Shown piece by piece: positions 18,971 to 27,534 of a stretch of 64,000 bases of DNA. The translations under genes were made by a program, and so were the position numbers. Source of the DNA: a bacterium UBP15_UBA6099 (GTDB lineage Bacteria; UBP15; UBA6099). The notes below the pieces were generated by a model, which saw only the letters and a list, made by a program, of their open reading frames with translations, had not been told where the DNA came from and ran no database searches. Position 1 is the stretch's first letter. Each line of letters starts with the position of its first letter. The stretch spans positions 124,001 to 188,000 of the forward strand of contig DIWT01000043.1 in assembly GCA_002435745.1 (NCBI GenBank). Direction: 5' to 3'.

Positions 18971-19801
18971 TCAGCGTCCGGTTTCTTTGGCTTTGCCCCC
19001 CGCGAGTTTCATGAACCACTCGGCCCGTTTGTTGTCAGGCTCAAGCTCAAGAACTCTTTTCCAACTTTTTTCCGACAGCGAGTATTGCTCGGTTTCGAGC
19101 AGGATGCGCGCGATCCACACGTGAGCCGCGGCGAAATCAGGATTCAGCTCGGCGGCCTTAGAATATTTTGCCAGCGCCTCGTTGAGCATCCCTTTTTCAT
19201 ATAGGTTGAAGCCTTCCCTGTATGCCACGTAAGCGTTGCCGCCGACGTCTCTCATTCCCTTTGCTTCCTTGAGCAGCCAAGCCGCTTTCTTGTCCTTCGG
19301 GTCCATCGATGCGAGCTTTTCGAGAATGGAAACCGCCTCGTCGAGCATCCCCTCCTCGACATAAACCCTGCCGAGCCAGTAGTACGCCTCAAGCAGGGAA
19401 GGGTCGAGTTCCACGGCGAGTTTCAACTGGTGAATGACTTTATCCATGTCCTCGCCGAGGTTGTAGAAGTTGACGCCCATCCATCTGCGGGCCGCCGCCG
19501 CCCGCTTTTTAGCTCTGTCAATGACTTTGCCGTTAGGAAACAACTCGATATATCTTTCCCAAACCTGAACCGACATGCCGTGCCATTTCGCGGCTTCGTA
19601 CGCCTCCGCGAGTTTTACGACCAGAGCTTCTTTCTCGCCTTTTGATTCAATAACTTTTTTGTATTCAGCGGCGGCCTTTTTATATTCTTTTTTCTGCATT
19701 AGGGCGTCGCCCGCAGCCTCGTCCGCGCCCGCCCGCGCCGCCGCGAGCAACATAGCCGCCGCAACAATCAGAACCGCCACCGCGCTCAACCTGTTTTTCA
19801 T
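18971..19801 (-). CDS. Exported TPR-repeat protein
   Basis: A 276-residue protein with a signal peptide ending near ARAGADEAA. It then contains several tetratricopeptide repeats, for example the units around DALMQKKEYKKAAAEYKKVI, LEAYYWLGRVYVEEGMLDEAV, and YEKGMLNEALAKYSKAAELNPDFAAAHV (split in two halves across that repeat). Such proteins act as scaffolds, often in the periplasm. It is the first gene of a two-gene operon with sixA. Confidence 0.8.
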   Translation of the reverse strand: MKNRLSAVAVLIVAAAMLLAAARAGADEAAGDALMQKKEYKKAAAEYKKVIESKGEKEALVVKLAEAYEAAKWHGMSVQVWERYIELFPNGKVIDRAKKRAAAARRWMGVNFYNLGEDMDKVIHQLKLAVELDPSLLEAYYWLGRVYVEEGMLDEAVSILEKLASMDPKDKKAAWLLKEAKGMRDVGGNAYVAYREGFNLYEKGMLNEALAKYSKAAELNPDFAAAHVWIARILLETEQYSLSEKSWKRVLELEPDNKRAEWFMKLAGGKAKETGR

Positions 19802-20028
19802 TGAATCTCACCTCTGTGTTTAATTATCTTTATTTTAGACACGCAGGCCCGCCGTGTCTAATGCTGATGACGGCATTTTAAAAAAACTTTCACCCGCGCG
19901 TTATTCAAATCCGGGCGACGCGACCGGGATGCGCTCCGAATCGAACGGCGCGGCTTGTGTTGCGCGGGCGGCGCGGATGTGTTTGAATATTCGCGGACGG
20001 CATTTATTTCAGGAGGATTGTTGCGGGG

Positions 20029-21198
20029 ATGAATAAGATAAAAGCGTTTACGATAGCTGCGGCGGTTTGCGCGATTATAGAGATAGCTTCGGCGGTCGAT
20101 TCGGCGGCTCAGAATATGGACTTCTCATTCGACGCGGAAAAAATCGCCCAGTTTATGAAGTATATCCCTCCGATAATCAGCTCGGTGAGGTTCTATCCGG
20201 CGGACCCGGGGCCTGACGATGCCGTTAAGGTTGTCGCGCGGGTGGGCAGGCTTAAACTTTCAGACGACGATTTTGAGACCATGGACGAAGTGACGCTTTT
20301 TTACTCGACGGACGGCGGAGAAACATGGGATAGCGCGGACATGGTGGAAGATGAAGACGGGCTTGAGTGGGAAGGCGAAATACCGCCCCTCGGAGCCGCA
20401 GGCGGCGTGGCGTTTTACGTGTCCGCAACGGACACTGCCGGGAACGTCGCGCGAGTCATGTCGCCTGAGGATACTATGCCGGGCTGGGAGCCGGGAGGGC
20501 CGGGGTCGCCGTTCGACCATCTGGATTTGATATTCGAGCATGAAGAAGCAGACTCGCGCGAAATACCGGCGTATATGGACGTGCGGGCCGTTTGGTTCGG
20601 TTATGACGACGACAAGTTTTATTTCAGAGTGGAGTTCAAGGAACAGCCTCGCCCCGGCACGGTCGCTCCTCTAGACGCGAACGTGTATCTGTTCGCGTTG
20701 GTGAACAGGTCTCTCGTGTTTGATCCCGCGTTGCTGCAGAAGGCGCGCGCGGGCGCTCTGGAGGGCGCTATGTCCGAGGCTCAAATGATGGAGATGGCTC
20801 AGAGCGTCTGGGCGTGGTACTACGCTCCGACCATCGAAATAGCCCCGGCTATCGAAGGCGTGAAGTTCCCGGCGTCCGCGCTGATACATCCCGGAAAGAT
20901 AAACTGGGAGGAATCAGAGGCGAACAAGTCCGATTACAGGATTCAGACATTAAAATTCAAGGAATACTCTGCGGAAGTTTTCGACAAAGGCGCGTTCGGA
21001 TACAAGATAAACGGCAGCAAGATGGATATATGGCTCGACCGCCGGTTGATCGGTCCATCCGAGCGAGACACAATCAATTTCGTGACAGGCAATCTGCGGC
21101 TGGCAGGCTCGGACATTATGAAAGCCAAGCCGCTTATGGGAGACATCTCTCATTCCGCGTCGATTGTGATGCAAGACTACTATTACGAGGTCGAATAG
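20029..21198 (+). CDS. Secreted protein with Ig-like and DOMON-like modules, unknown function
   Basis: This 389-residue protein has a signal peptide (cleavage near SAVDSAAQ). Residues about 45-145 form an Ig-like module with VTLFYSTDGGETW and FYVSATDTAGN, and the remainder is a strand-rich region with VWFGYDDDKFYFRVEF. The layout closely parallels residues 40-310 of the ceramidase-like protein at 16251, but without the catalytic domain. It may bind the same ligand or surface; no function is established. AGGAGG lies about 12 bases before the ATG. The gene stands alone and is convergent with the DAHP synthase gene. Confidence 0.65.
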   Translation: MNKIKAFTIAAAVCAIIEIASAVDSAAQNMDFSFDAEKIAQFMKYIPPIISSVRFYPADPGPDDAVKVVARVGRLKLSDDDFETMDEVTLFYSTDGGETWDSADMVEDEDGLEWEGEIPPLGAAGGVAFYVSATDTAGNVARVMSPEDTMPGWEPGGPGSPFDHLDLIFEHEEADSREIPAYMDVRAVWFGYDDDKFYFRVEFKEQPRPGTVAPLDANVYLFALVNRSLVFDPALLQKARAGALEGAMSEAQMMEMAQSVWAWYYAPTIEIAPAIEGVKFPASALIHPGKINWEESEANKSDYRIQTLKFKEYSAEVFDKGAFGYKINGSKMDIWLDRRLIGPSERDTINFVTGNLRLAGSDIMKAKPLMGDISHSASIVMQDYYYEVE

Positions 21199-21225
21199 TC
21201 GGATTGCCGCAGCCGGCTCTAGGAG

Positions 21226-22251
21226 CTATTTCGCTGAAGCGATGGTTTTGCCCACAGCGGCGGCGACGGCGGCGATCTGTTTCATCGTCTGCGCGAAACA
21301 CTCGAAGTCCAGAGATTGAGGGCCGTCGCTGAGAGCCGCGCGCGGATTCGGGTGAACTTCTATCATAAGTCCGTCCGCTCCGGAGGCGACAGCAGCGAGC
21401 GCTACCGGAGCTATCTTGTCCCGCACTCCCATCGCGTGGCTGGGATCCACCACGACCGGAAGATGGCTCTCGGCTTTGATATACGGTATCGCGCACAGGT
21501 CGAGCGTGTTGCGCGAGGCGTCCGAAAAAGTCCTGATTCCCCTCTCGCACAGCACGATTTTCTCGTTGCCCTCGCTCATTATGTACTCGGCGGACATCAA
21601 CAGGTCTTTGACAGTGGCGGACATGCCGCGTTTGAGCAGCACGGGTTTTCCGCTCTGGCCGACCATTTTCAGCAGAGAGAAGTTCTGCATGTTGCGCGCG
21701 CCGATCTGAAGCATGTCGGCATCCTCCGCGCAGACTTCGAGAGACTTCTCGTCTATGACCTCGGTGACGAAAGGCAGCCCGGAGGCGGCTCGAGCCTCCG
21801 CCAGCAGTTTCACACCCTCCGCGCACAGGCCTTGAAACGCGTATGGCGATGTGCGGGGTTTGAATGCCCCTCCGCGCAGCATGGCGGCTCCAACGGAAGC
21901 TATGAACTTTGCGGTCGATACTATCTGCTCTCTTGACTCGACGGCGCAAGGGCCTGCCATGACCGTAAGCGTCCCGCCGCCTATCTTCACCCCGCCGACC
22001 TCCACCGTCGTGCACGTCTGCCTGAACTCGCGTCCTACAAGCTTGTACGGGCGGGATACGTGGATGACATTGATGACTCCCGGCAGTCCCTCTATTGTTA
22101 TCGAATCCACCTGTTTTTCATTGCCGAGCACGCCTATGGCCGTTCTTTGCGAGCCGGGGATGGCGTACGGGGTGAATCCAAGCTTTCTCACTTCTTCCTC
22201 TACCGCTGAAATCTGTTCGGGGGATGCGTTGTTTTTCATTACTATCAGCAT
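21226..22251 (-). CDS. aroF: 3-deoxy-7-phosphoheptulonate (DAHP) synthase, Thermotoga-type
   Basis: The 341-residue enzyme condenses phosphoenolpyruvate and erythrose 4-phosphate in the first step of the shikimate pathway. It has an N-terminal ferredoxin-like (ACT-like) regulatory domain of about 65 residues (LIVMKNNASPEQISAVEEEV) and a catalytic barrel with MAGPCAVESREQI, GGAFKPRTSPYAFQG, and the metal-binding DPSHAMG. This matches the short type I-beta enzyme known from Thermotoga, where the N-terminal domain mediates feedback inhibition by aromatic amino acids. I placed the start at the ATG at 22251, with CGGAG about 10 bases upstream, because residues upstream of it do not fit the family. 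Confidence 0.94.
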   Translation of the reverse strand: MLIVMKNNASPEQISAVEEEVRKLGFTPYAIPGSQRTAIGVLGNEKQVDSITIEGLPGVINVIHVSRPYKLVGREFRQTCTTVEVGGVKIGGGTLTVMAGPCAVESREQIVSTAKFIASVGAAMLRGGAFKPRTSPYAFQGLCAEGVKLLAEARAASGLPFVTEVIDEKSLEVCAEDADMLQIGARNMQNFSLLKMVGQSGKPVLLKRGMSATVKDLLMSAEYIMSEGNEKIVLCERGIRTFSDASRNTLDLCAIPYIKAESHLPVVVDPSHAMGVRDKIAPVALAAVASGADGLMIEVHPNPRAALSDGPQSLDFECFAQTMKQIAAVAAAVGKTIASAK

Positions 22252-22440
22252 GGCGGCTTGCTCCGTTACTTTTGTCGGGCGCACGATGGGCGCGAGTATA
22301 ATATACGCCAACGCGGGCGAGAGCGCCACCCGCGCGCGCGCATCCTCTTTTCGACGAAAAACGCTGTCCCGCAAAGATCCCGCATCCGCAAAAATGGCTG
22401 GGTATTGCTCTTCTTGGCTCGTCATGCTTTAATTTGGTTC

Positions 22441-23796
22441 ATGAACCGCGTGGAAAATAGAAAGCCGCCGCAAGGCCTGCTGATGAAGCCCGTTCGCGTC
22501 GCCAAGCAGGACATTTACGACGCGGACGAGATATCGGCGAAAATCAGGGAATTTCTGGAAGCCGACGGCGTGAAACTGAAAGGCGCGCGCGCGCTGGCTC
22601 TATTTTGCGACGACGCCGCGGGCGGGGGCGACACGGACGCTAAAGGCGTCCGGCCCGAGGTCGTCATAGCCGCCGTCGAAGCGATGGCCGCTCTTGGCGC
22701 GGAAAAGATCGCGGTCGCCGGAGTAGCGCATCCCGGATGCGCTTCCCGCTCGAGCAGGTTCTCCGCCGAACAAACCGCAAGGTTGCGCGACACCGCGGAA
22801 ATAGCGGACATCCGCTCAATGAGCCGCGCAAGGGCGAAGCCGGACAACCCTCTGACTCAGATGGAGTTCAGACTGCCGAAGATATTGCTTGAAAGCGACT
22901 TTGTTCTGTCGCTTCCGAAAGCGAAGACCAGCGCGATGACGACTGTGTGCTCATCCATGGATTTGACGCATCAGACTATGAGGGACCCCGACAGGCTGGC
23001 GTTGCACGACTTTCGCCTGCATCAGAAACTAGTCGACATACACGCATGCCGAGCGCCTGACTACGCGGTCTATGACGCGATAGTCGCCGGCGAAGGGCAG
23101 GGGCCGATGAATCCATCGCCGCGAAAGCTGGGACTCCTAGTCGGCGGCTCCAACCCGGCCAATGTCGATGTCGCGATGGCGAACCTGATGGGGTACGGCA
23201 TTCACGATGTCGCGCATCTTAGGTTGCTGGCGGATAGAGGGGAATGCGCGTCGAGCGCGGCGACGATGGACGTACGGCCCGAGGGCGCGATAGGGCGCTC
23301 GGCGCGGTTCAGGGACGCCGAATGGGATATCGAAGGAGCATGTCCGTGGATAAGCGTCACGGGAGGCGCGGAGAAGTATTGTCCCGGCGGTTGCGTGGGT
23401 TTCATCAGGCAGGCGATGGACGCTCTTTTAGGCGCGTCCGCGCTTAACGGGACTCCAGCGCATATTATCCTAGGCAGGCCGGTGGGTCGTCCCGACACGG
23501 TCGTGGATAGGGAGCGCACGCTTGTAATCGGCGATTGCGCTCAGGATTTGGCGAGTATCGGCGTGTTCATTCCCGGATGTCCGCCCGACATCTCGGCCAT
23601 TGAGTTTGAGATGATGAAGATATTCGGAATGAAAGGCGCGAACGGCTTGAAGACTAGAATGGCCGTCAAAGCGGGGATGCCTCTTGATGCCGTCGTGGAC
23701 GCTCTGCGTCGCGGCGTCTTCGACGGGAGCGGTCCGGGCGGCGTATCCGCGTCCGAAATCGCCGTGTCCGCCGTTAAGCGCGTTCTCGATCAATAA
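22441..23796 (+). CDS. DUF362 domain-containing protein
   Basis: A roughly 451-residue protein with the DUF362 domain, recognisable from PDNPLTQMEFRLPKILLESD, SLPKAKTSAMTTV and the glycine-rich GEGQGPMNPSP. Several cysteines near the C-terminus (KYCPGGC, IGDCAQDL, PGCPPD) could bind metal or an iron-sulfur cluster. The family has no established reaction. The start is uncertain: ATG at 22441 has no clear ribosome site, while ATG at 22483 has AAGG 7 bases upstream. It is divergent from the DAHP synthase gene, sharing a 190-base intergenic region. Confidence 0.72.
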   Translation: MNRVENRKPPQGLLMKPVRVAKQDIYDADEISAKIREFLEADGVKLKGARALALFCDDAAGGGDTDAKGVRPEVVIAAVEAMAALGAEKIAVAGVAHPGCASRSSRFSAEQTARLRDTAEIADIRSMSRARAKPDNPLTQMEFRLPKILLESDFVLSLPKAKTSAMTTVCSSMDLTHQTMRDPDRLALHDFRLHQKLVDIHACRAPDYAVYDAIVAGEGQGPMNPSPRKLGLLVGGSNPANVDVAMANLMGYGIHDVAHLRLLADRGECASSAATMDVRPEGAIGRSARFRDAEWDIEGACPWISVTGGAEKYCPGGCVGFIRQAMDALLGASALNGTPAHIILGRPVGRPDTVVDRERTLVIGDCAQDLASIGVFIPGCPPDISAIEFEMMKIFGMKGANGLKTRMAVKAGMPLDAVVDALRRGVFDGSGPGGVSASEIAVSAVKRVLDQ

Positions 23797-23797
23797 T

Positions 23798-23831
23798 GAA
23801 CCGCGAAGTCCCGATTCGGGAAATGCGGTTC
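23798..23831 (+). repeat. Nested inverted repeat after the DUF362 gene
   Basis: GAACCGC pairs with GCGGTTC, and inside this TCCCG pairs with CGGGA around an ATT loop. The structure begins 2 bases after the stop codon. A run of five Ts follows only 18 bases later, so it may be a weak terminator or an mRNA 3'-end stabiliser. Confidence 0.45.
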
Positions 23832-23979
23832 GAAATATTTGGCCGTTTTTGTTGATTTTGCTTGTATAAGCGGGAAAAATAAAATATTATGAAACGGTTC
23901 AGGCAGTATTGTTGAATATATAATCAGAGGCGAGCGCTCAAGCGGGATTCGCCGAGACAATGACACGGGGTGATAGGCT

Positions 23980-24501
23980 GTGGATATAAATCAGATAGTT
24001 CAAGTGTTCAAAAAAAGCAGAATCTTCGACGGGTTAGGCGACGAAGAACTGAAAAAAATGGCCGCCGGCTGCTCGGAGCAGTCGTTTCCCATAGGAACGG
24101 TCATAATTGAGGAAAACGACCCGCCGAAAGAGATGCTTTATGTCATTAGGCAGGGCGAGATCGTGGTGTCCGTGGCTCAGGCGACAGTTGACAGTTGTGA
24201 AGGAGCCGACAGCTCGGCGATGATAACCACTCTCGGCGAGGGCGACGCCTTCGGCGAGATAGCCATAATCGACGAGATGCCTCATTCGGCCACCGTCACC
24301 GCAATGTCGGATTCCATTGTCATTCTGCTTCCGATGTCCCATTTCTACTCGCTCGTCGAAAAGGATAAGAACATAGGCTATGTGGTGATACGGAATCTGG
24401 CCAAACTGATATGCCAGAGGCTGAGAGGCTCCAACTTCCTGACGAAGCATTTCGTGTCTTGGGGAGTGCCGGACGCGTTCGAAGAGCAATCAAAGTCCTG
24501 A
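23980..24501 (+). CDS. Cyclic nucleotide-binding domain protein
   Basis: The 173-residue product is a single cyclic nucleotide-binding (cNMP) domain of the CRP/PKA type. The phosphate-binding cassette GEGDAFGEIAIIDEMPHSATV has the conserved Gly-Glu and hydrophobic residues, but the position that is usually Arg before Ser/Thr-Ala reads PHSA, so nucleotide binding may be altered. No helix-turn-helix follows, so it is not a complete CRP-type regulator. Start is GTG with GGGG about 9 bases upstream. It is followed by the TIM-barrel gene after 12 bases. Confidence 0.8.
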   Translation: MDINQIVQVFKKSRIFDGLGDEELKKMAAGCSEQSFPIGTVIIEENDPPKEMLYVIRQGEIVVSVAQATVDSCEGADSSAMITTLGEGDAFGEIAIIDEMPHSATVTAMSDSIVILLPMSHFYSLVEKDKNIGYVVIRNLAKLICQRLRGSNFLTKHFVSWGVPDAFEEQSKS

Positions 24502-24513
24502 GGAGAACAAGCG

Positions 24514-25317
24514 ATGAAGTTGAGCATAGCGGTGTCCGAGCCGGACGCCAAGTTCAGCGCGCTCGCGTTGAAGGGCGAATTTGAGGACACTTTCAGAGCG
24601 GCTTCCAGCGCCGGGTTCGATGGAGCCGAACTGCATGTGCGTAATCCGGCGACCGTGGACGCCGGGCGCGTCAGGAAGCTTCTTGCGGATTTCGGGCTTG
24701 TAGCTCCGGCCATAGGAACCGGAAGGGCTTTCGGAGAGGACGGATTGTGCTTTTCGTCCCCAGACGAGAAAACGCGCCGCGAAGCAGTCGAACGGATTAA
24801 ATCTCACATCGACTTCGCCGCCGATTTCGGAGCGCTTGTCATCATCGGCCTCATAGTCGGCAAGAACCCAGTCACACCGGAATCGGAACGGTGGGCGACG
24901 GAGTGTCTGGCCGAATGCGCGGGTCGGGCGGAAAGGCGCGGCGTCAAACTTGCCGTCGAGCCTATCAACAGATACGAAACATCCTTCATTATCACCGTCG
25001 AGGACTGCCTGCGTTTCCTTGACAAAGTGGGCAGCCCCGCGTGCGGAGTTCTACTCGACACTTTCCACATGAACATCGAAGAAGCCTCCATCGAAAACAG
25101 CATACGTCTGGCGGGAAGCCGCGCGGCGCACGTTCACATCGCCGACAGCAACCGGCGGCATCCCGGCGCGGGTCACATCGACTTCCGCTCAATCGTCGAA
25201 GTCCTCTCCGACATCGGCTACGACGGGTTTCTGTCCGCCGAGATATTTCCTCTCCCGGACCCCCAAACGGCCGCCGTCAACACTGTCGAACACATGAAGA
25301 AAATCCTTGCTTGGTGA
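24514..25317 (+). CDS. Sugar-phosphate isomerase/epimerase-like TIM-barrel protein
   Basis: A 267-residue xylose-isomerase-like (AP endonuclease 2 superfamily) TIM barrel. Metal-binding residues expected in the family are visible as the Glu in VEPINRYE, the Asp in LLDTFHMN followed by its His, the His in HVHIADS and the Glu in SAEIFPLPD. Family members include hydroxypyruvate isomerase, tagatose/psicose epimerase and inosose dehydratase; the exact reaction cannot be decided. GAGGAG precedes the ATG. The DUF4416 gene starts 5 bases after the stop. Confidence 0.82.
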   Translation: MKLSIAVSEPDAKFSALALKGEFEDTFRAASSAGFDGAELHVRNPATVDAGRVRKLLADFGLVAPAIGTGRAFGEDGLCFSSPDEKTRREAVERIKSHIDFAADFGALVIIGLIVGKNPVTPESERWATECLAECAGRAERRGVKLAVEPINRYETSFIITVEDCLRFLDKVGSPACGVLLDTFHMNIEEASIENSIRLAGSRAAHVHIADSNRRHPGAGHIDFRSIVEVLSDIGYDGFLSAEIFPLPDPQTAAVNTVEHMKKILAW

Positions 25318-25322
25318 AAACC

Positions 25323-25868
25323 ATGGGGCGGACAAGCTCTCCCGAAAAGGTTCAACTCTTCTGCGGAGCGATATACTCCCCGCAAGCCGATATCGAGCGC
25401 GCCAAGACCGACTTAGAAGCCGCTTTCGGCCAGATCGATTTCTCAAGCGAAGTGTTCGACTTTAATTTCACAACATACTATTTCGGCGAGATGGGCGCGG
25501 GATTGAAAAAAATCTTTTTTGCATTCGAGAACCTGATAGAACAGGACTTTATATCAGAAGCGAAACTGACCGCCAACGAGATAGAGGAGAGGCATTCGAA
25601 ACTTTCCGGCGATGGCGCGTCTCATCTCCGAACGGTGAACCTTGACCCCGGATACCTTTCGTCAGCCAAGGTCGTTCTTCCCACCACGAAGGACAACTGT
25701 CACAGGATATATCTCAAGGACGGCATTTACGCTGAAATAACTTTGAGCTACACAAAACCGGCGTTCAAACCCATGAGTTGGACGTATCCGGACTATGCGA
25801 CGCCGGAGTATATTTCTTTCTTCAACGAACTGCGAGCAAGATACAGGAATAAACTTCCGAAGATATAA
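25323..25868 (+). CDS. DUF4416 family protein
   Basis: The 181-residue protein matches the DUF4416 family, with PEKVQLFCGAIYSPQADI at the start, FTTYYFGEMGAGLKKIFFAF, the NLDPGYLS motif and the C-terminal YPDYATPEY and FNELRARYR. The function is unknown; families of this type are common in anaerobic and deep-branching bacteria. An alternative GTG start at 25314 overlaps the upstream stop codon (GTGA), which would allow translational coupling, but the family usually starts near the ATG chosen. Confidence 0.8.
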   Translation: MGRTSSPEKVQLFCGAIYSPQADIERAKTDLEAAFGQIDFSSEVFDFNFTTYYFGEMGAGLKKIFFAFENLIEQDFISEAKLTANEIEERHSKLSGDGASHLRTVNLDPGYLSSAKVVLPTTKDNCHRIYLKDGIYAEITLSYTKPAFKPMSWTYPDYATPEYISFFNELRARYRNKLPKI

Positions 25869-25905
25869 CGCGGGAAATTCCGTTTGGGAGCGCTGGAGAG
25901 GGCGG

Positions 25906-26745
25906 CTATTGCGAGCCTCTAGGAGCGCCGGCGCGGCGCGGCTTGTTCAGATGCCGCACCATCTTCGCCATGCACCCTCCGTTGATATACTCGATTTCAT
26001 CCACAAGCTGGCTTACCAGATATATCCCTCTGCCCCGGTCTCTTCTTATTCCTTCGGGAGCCGTCGGGTCGGGTATGCTCGAAGGGTCGAAACCTTCACC
26101 CTCGTCTTCTATTACGAATTCCAGCTTTTCGCTGTACAGCGCGCAGGAAACCTTCACCTGTTTTTTCGGGTCGAGCTTGTTGCCGTGCTCGATAGCGTTG
26201 ATCCCAAGCTCGTGCATGGCGAGCTTCAGGTTCCATATTTCATCAGGAGCAAGATCCGTCCGCAGAAACAACTGGCTGATTAGCTCGTTTACCTTGTCCA
26301 GATAGTCGTACCTGCTCTCGAACTCGAACTTAATCTCGTGTTTTATGCCGAGGTCTTCGCGGGCGCGGCGGCGCTTCTCCATCGTGTCGTTTATCGCCTT
26401 CATCAACTTCTGAATCTCAAACGGCTTGGTCACATACTCGTCCGCGCCAGTCTTGAACCCGGTAACGATGTCCATCTCGGCGCTCTTTGCCGACAACATG
26501 ATGATAGGGATGTGGTTGTACTCGCGCTGAGTTTTCAGCCGCCCGCACACGTCGTATCCATCTATGCCGGGCATCATAATGTCGAGGATAATCAGATCGT
26601 ATTCTTTCTTCGGAACCAGCCGGAGCGCGGTCTCGCCGTCATACGCCTGATCGACCGCGAATCCCTTCACCGTCAAGTATCGTTCGAGCATCCGGCAGAG
26701 GTCTCTGTCGTCGTCGACAACGAGTATTTTTTTCTGCTCAGACAT
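25906..26745 (-). CDS. Response regulator receiver fused to an RsbW-like HATPase
   Basis: This 279-residue protein has an N-terminal receiver domain (residues 1-125) with the acidic pair in VVDDDRD, the phospho-acceptor Asp in LIILDIMMPG and the Lys in YVTKPF. After a charged linker (about 125-150) comes a histidine-kinase-like ATPase of the anti-sigma-factor/RsbW type, with N-box ELGINAIEHGN, DEGEGFDPSSIPDP and GRGIYLVSQLVDEI. There is no phospho-acceptor His domain. Proteins of this kind often control partner-switching pathways. No anti-anti-sigma factor or sigma factor is adjacent. Confidence 0.85.
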   Translation of the reverse strand: MSEQKKILVVDDDRDLCRMLERYLTVKGFAVDQAYDGETALRLVPKKEYDLIILDIMMPGIDGYDVCGRLKTQREYNHIPIIMLSAKSAEMDIVTGFKTGADEYVTKPFEIQKLMKAINDTMEKRRRAREDLGIKHEIKFEFESRYDYLDKVNELISQLFLRTDLAPDEIWNLKLAMHELGINAIEHGNKLDPKKQVKVSCALYSEKLEFVIEDEGEGFDPSSIPDPTAPEGIRRDRGRGIYLVSQLVDEIEYINGGCMAKMVRHLNKPRRAGAPRGSQ

Positions 26746-26781
26746 TGCAAAAGTTCCCGCGCCGCGCGGACGTCCCCGCGG

Positions 26782-27534
26782 CTATTCTTTCAGCATTTCC
26801 GTAATGGCGGGGAGGGCTTCCTCCACCTTTTCACGCAGAACCACAGCCGCATGCGAGTCAATGTATGTGCTTTGAAGGTTTATCACTATTACGGAAGCTC
26901 CGCCAGCCAGCGCCGCCTGCGGAAGCATGGACGCCGGAGCGACGGTCAGCGACGATCCCGCCACCACCATGACGTCGCAACTCTCAGCGTCCCTCTCCGC
27001 CTGCACCAGTTGTTTGAAGGGCAGAGGCTCTCCGAACAGCACGACGTCGGGTTTGATAATCCCGCCGCAGTCGCAACGCGGAACGCCTCCGCCGGGCTCC
27101 AGCCTCCGCACAATCTCTGCCTGCTCGATTTCGGCGCGGCAGTTCATGCAGTGGGCGAACGCTCCGTTGCCGTGCAACTCTATGACTTTGCGGGAGCCTG
27201 CCCTCTGGTGCATATTGTCAATATTCTGCGTTATCACCGAATGAAGTTTTCCCATCTGCTCCCATTCGGCAAGCGCCAGATGCGCCGGGTTGGGTTTAGC
27301 TTTCTCGACCACTTTCGACAACGGCCCCATGAACGAATAAAACTTTTCCGGGTTCCTTCTGAACGCGTCTATCGTGGCCACCTCTATGGGGTCCACCTTG
27401 TCCCACAACCCTGAGCCGGGGCTTCTAAAATCGGGTATCCCGGACGGAACGCTTATTCCGGCTCCGGTGAGCGCGACCGCCCTTTTTGCGTTCCTGATGA
27501 AGTCGGCGGCTTTGCGCGCCAGTTCGACGTTCAA
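26782..27534 (-). CDS. NAD-dependent protein deacylase (sirtuin, Sir2 family)
   Basis: The 250-residue sirtuin removes acyl groups from lysine using NAD. It has GAGISVPSGIPDFRS, the TQNIDNMHQRAG motif, the catalytic His in ELHGNG, and zinc cysteines as CMNC plus CDC. The third zinc Cys pair is C-x-C rather than C-x2-C. I place the start at a TTG (27534-27532) that overlaps the stop of the upstream thioredoxin-like gene as TTGA; GGAGGG lies 5-6 bases upstream, which supports it. Initiation at an earlier start would lie wholly inside the upstream gene. Close translational coupling with the thioredoxin-like protein is therefore likely. Confidence 0.9.
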   Translation of the reverse strand: MNVELARKAADFIRNAKRAVALTGAGISVPSGIPDFRSPGSGLWDKVDPIEVATIDAFRRNPEKFYSFMGPLSKVVEKAKPNPAHLALAEWEQMGKLHSVITQNIDNMHQRAGSRKVIELHGNGAFAHCMNCRAEIEQAEIVRRLEPGGGVPRCDCGGIIKPDVVLFGEPLPFKQLVQAERDAESCDVMVVAGSSLTVAPASMLPQAALAGGASVIVINLQSTYIDSHAAVVLREKVEEALPAITEMLKE

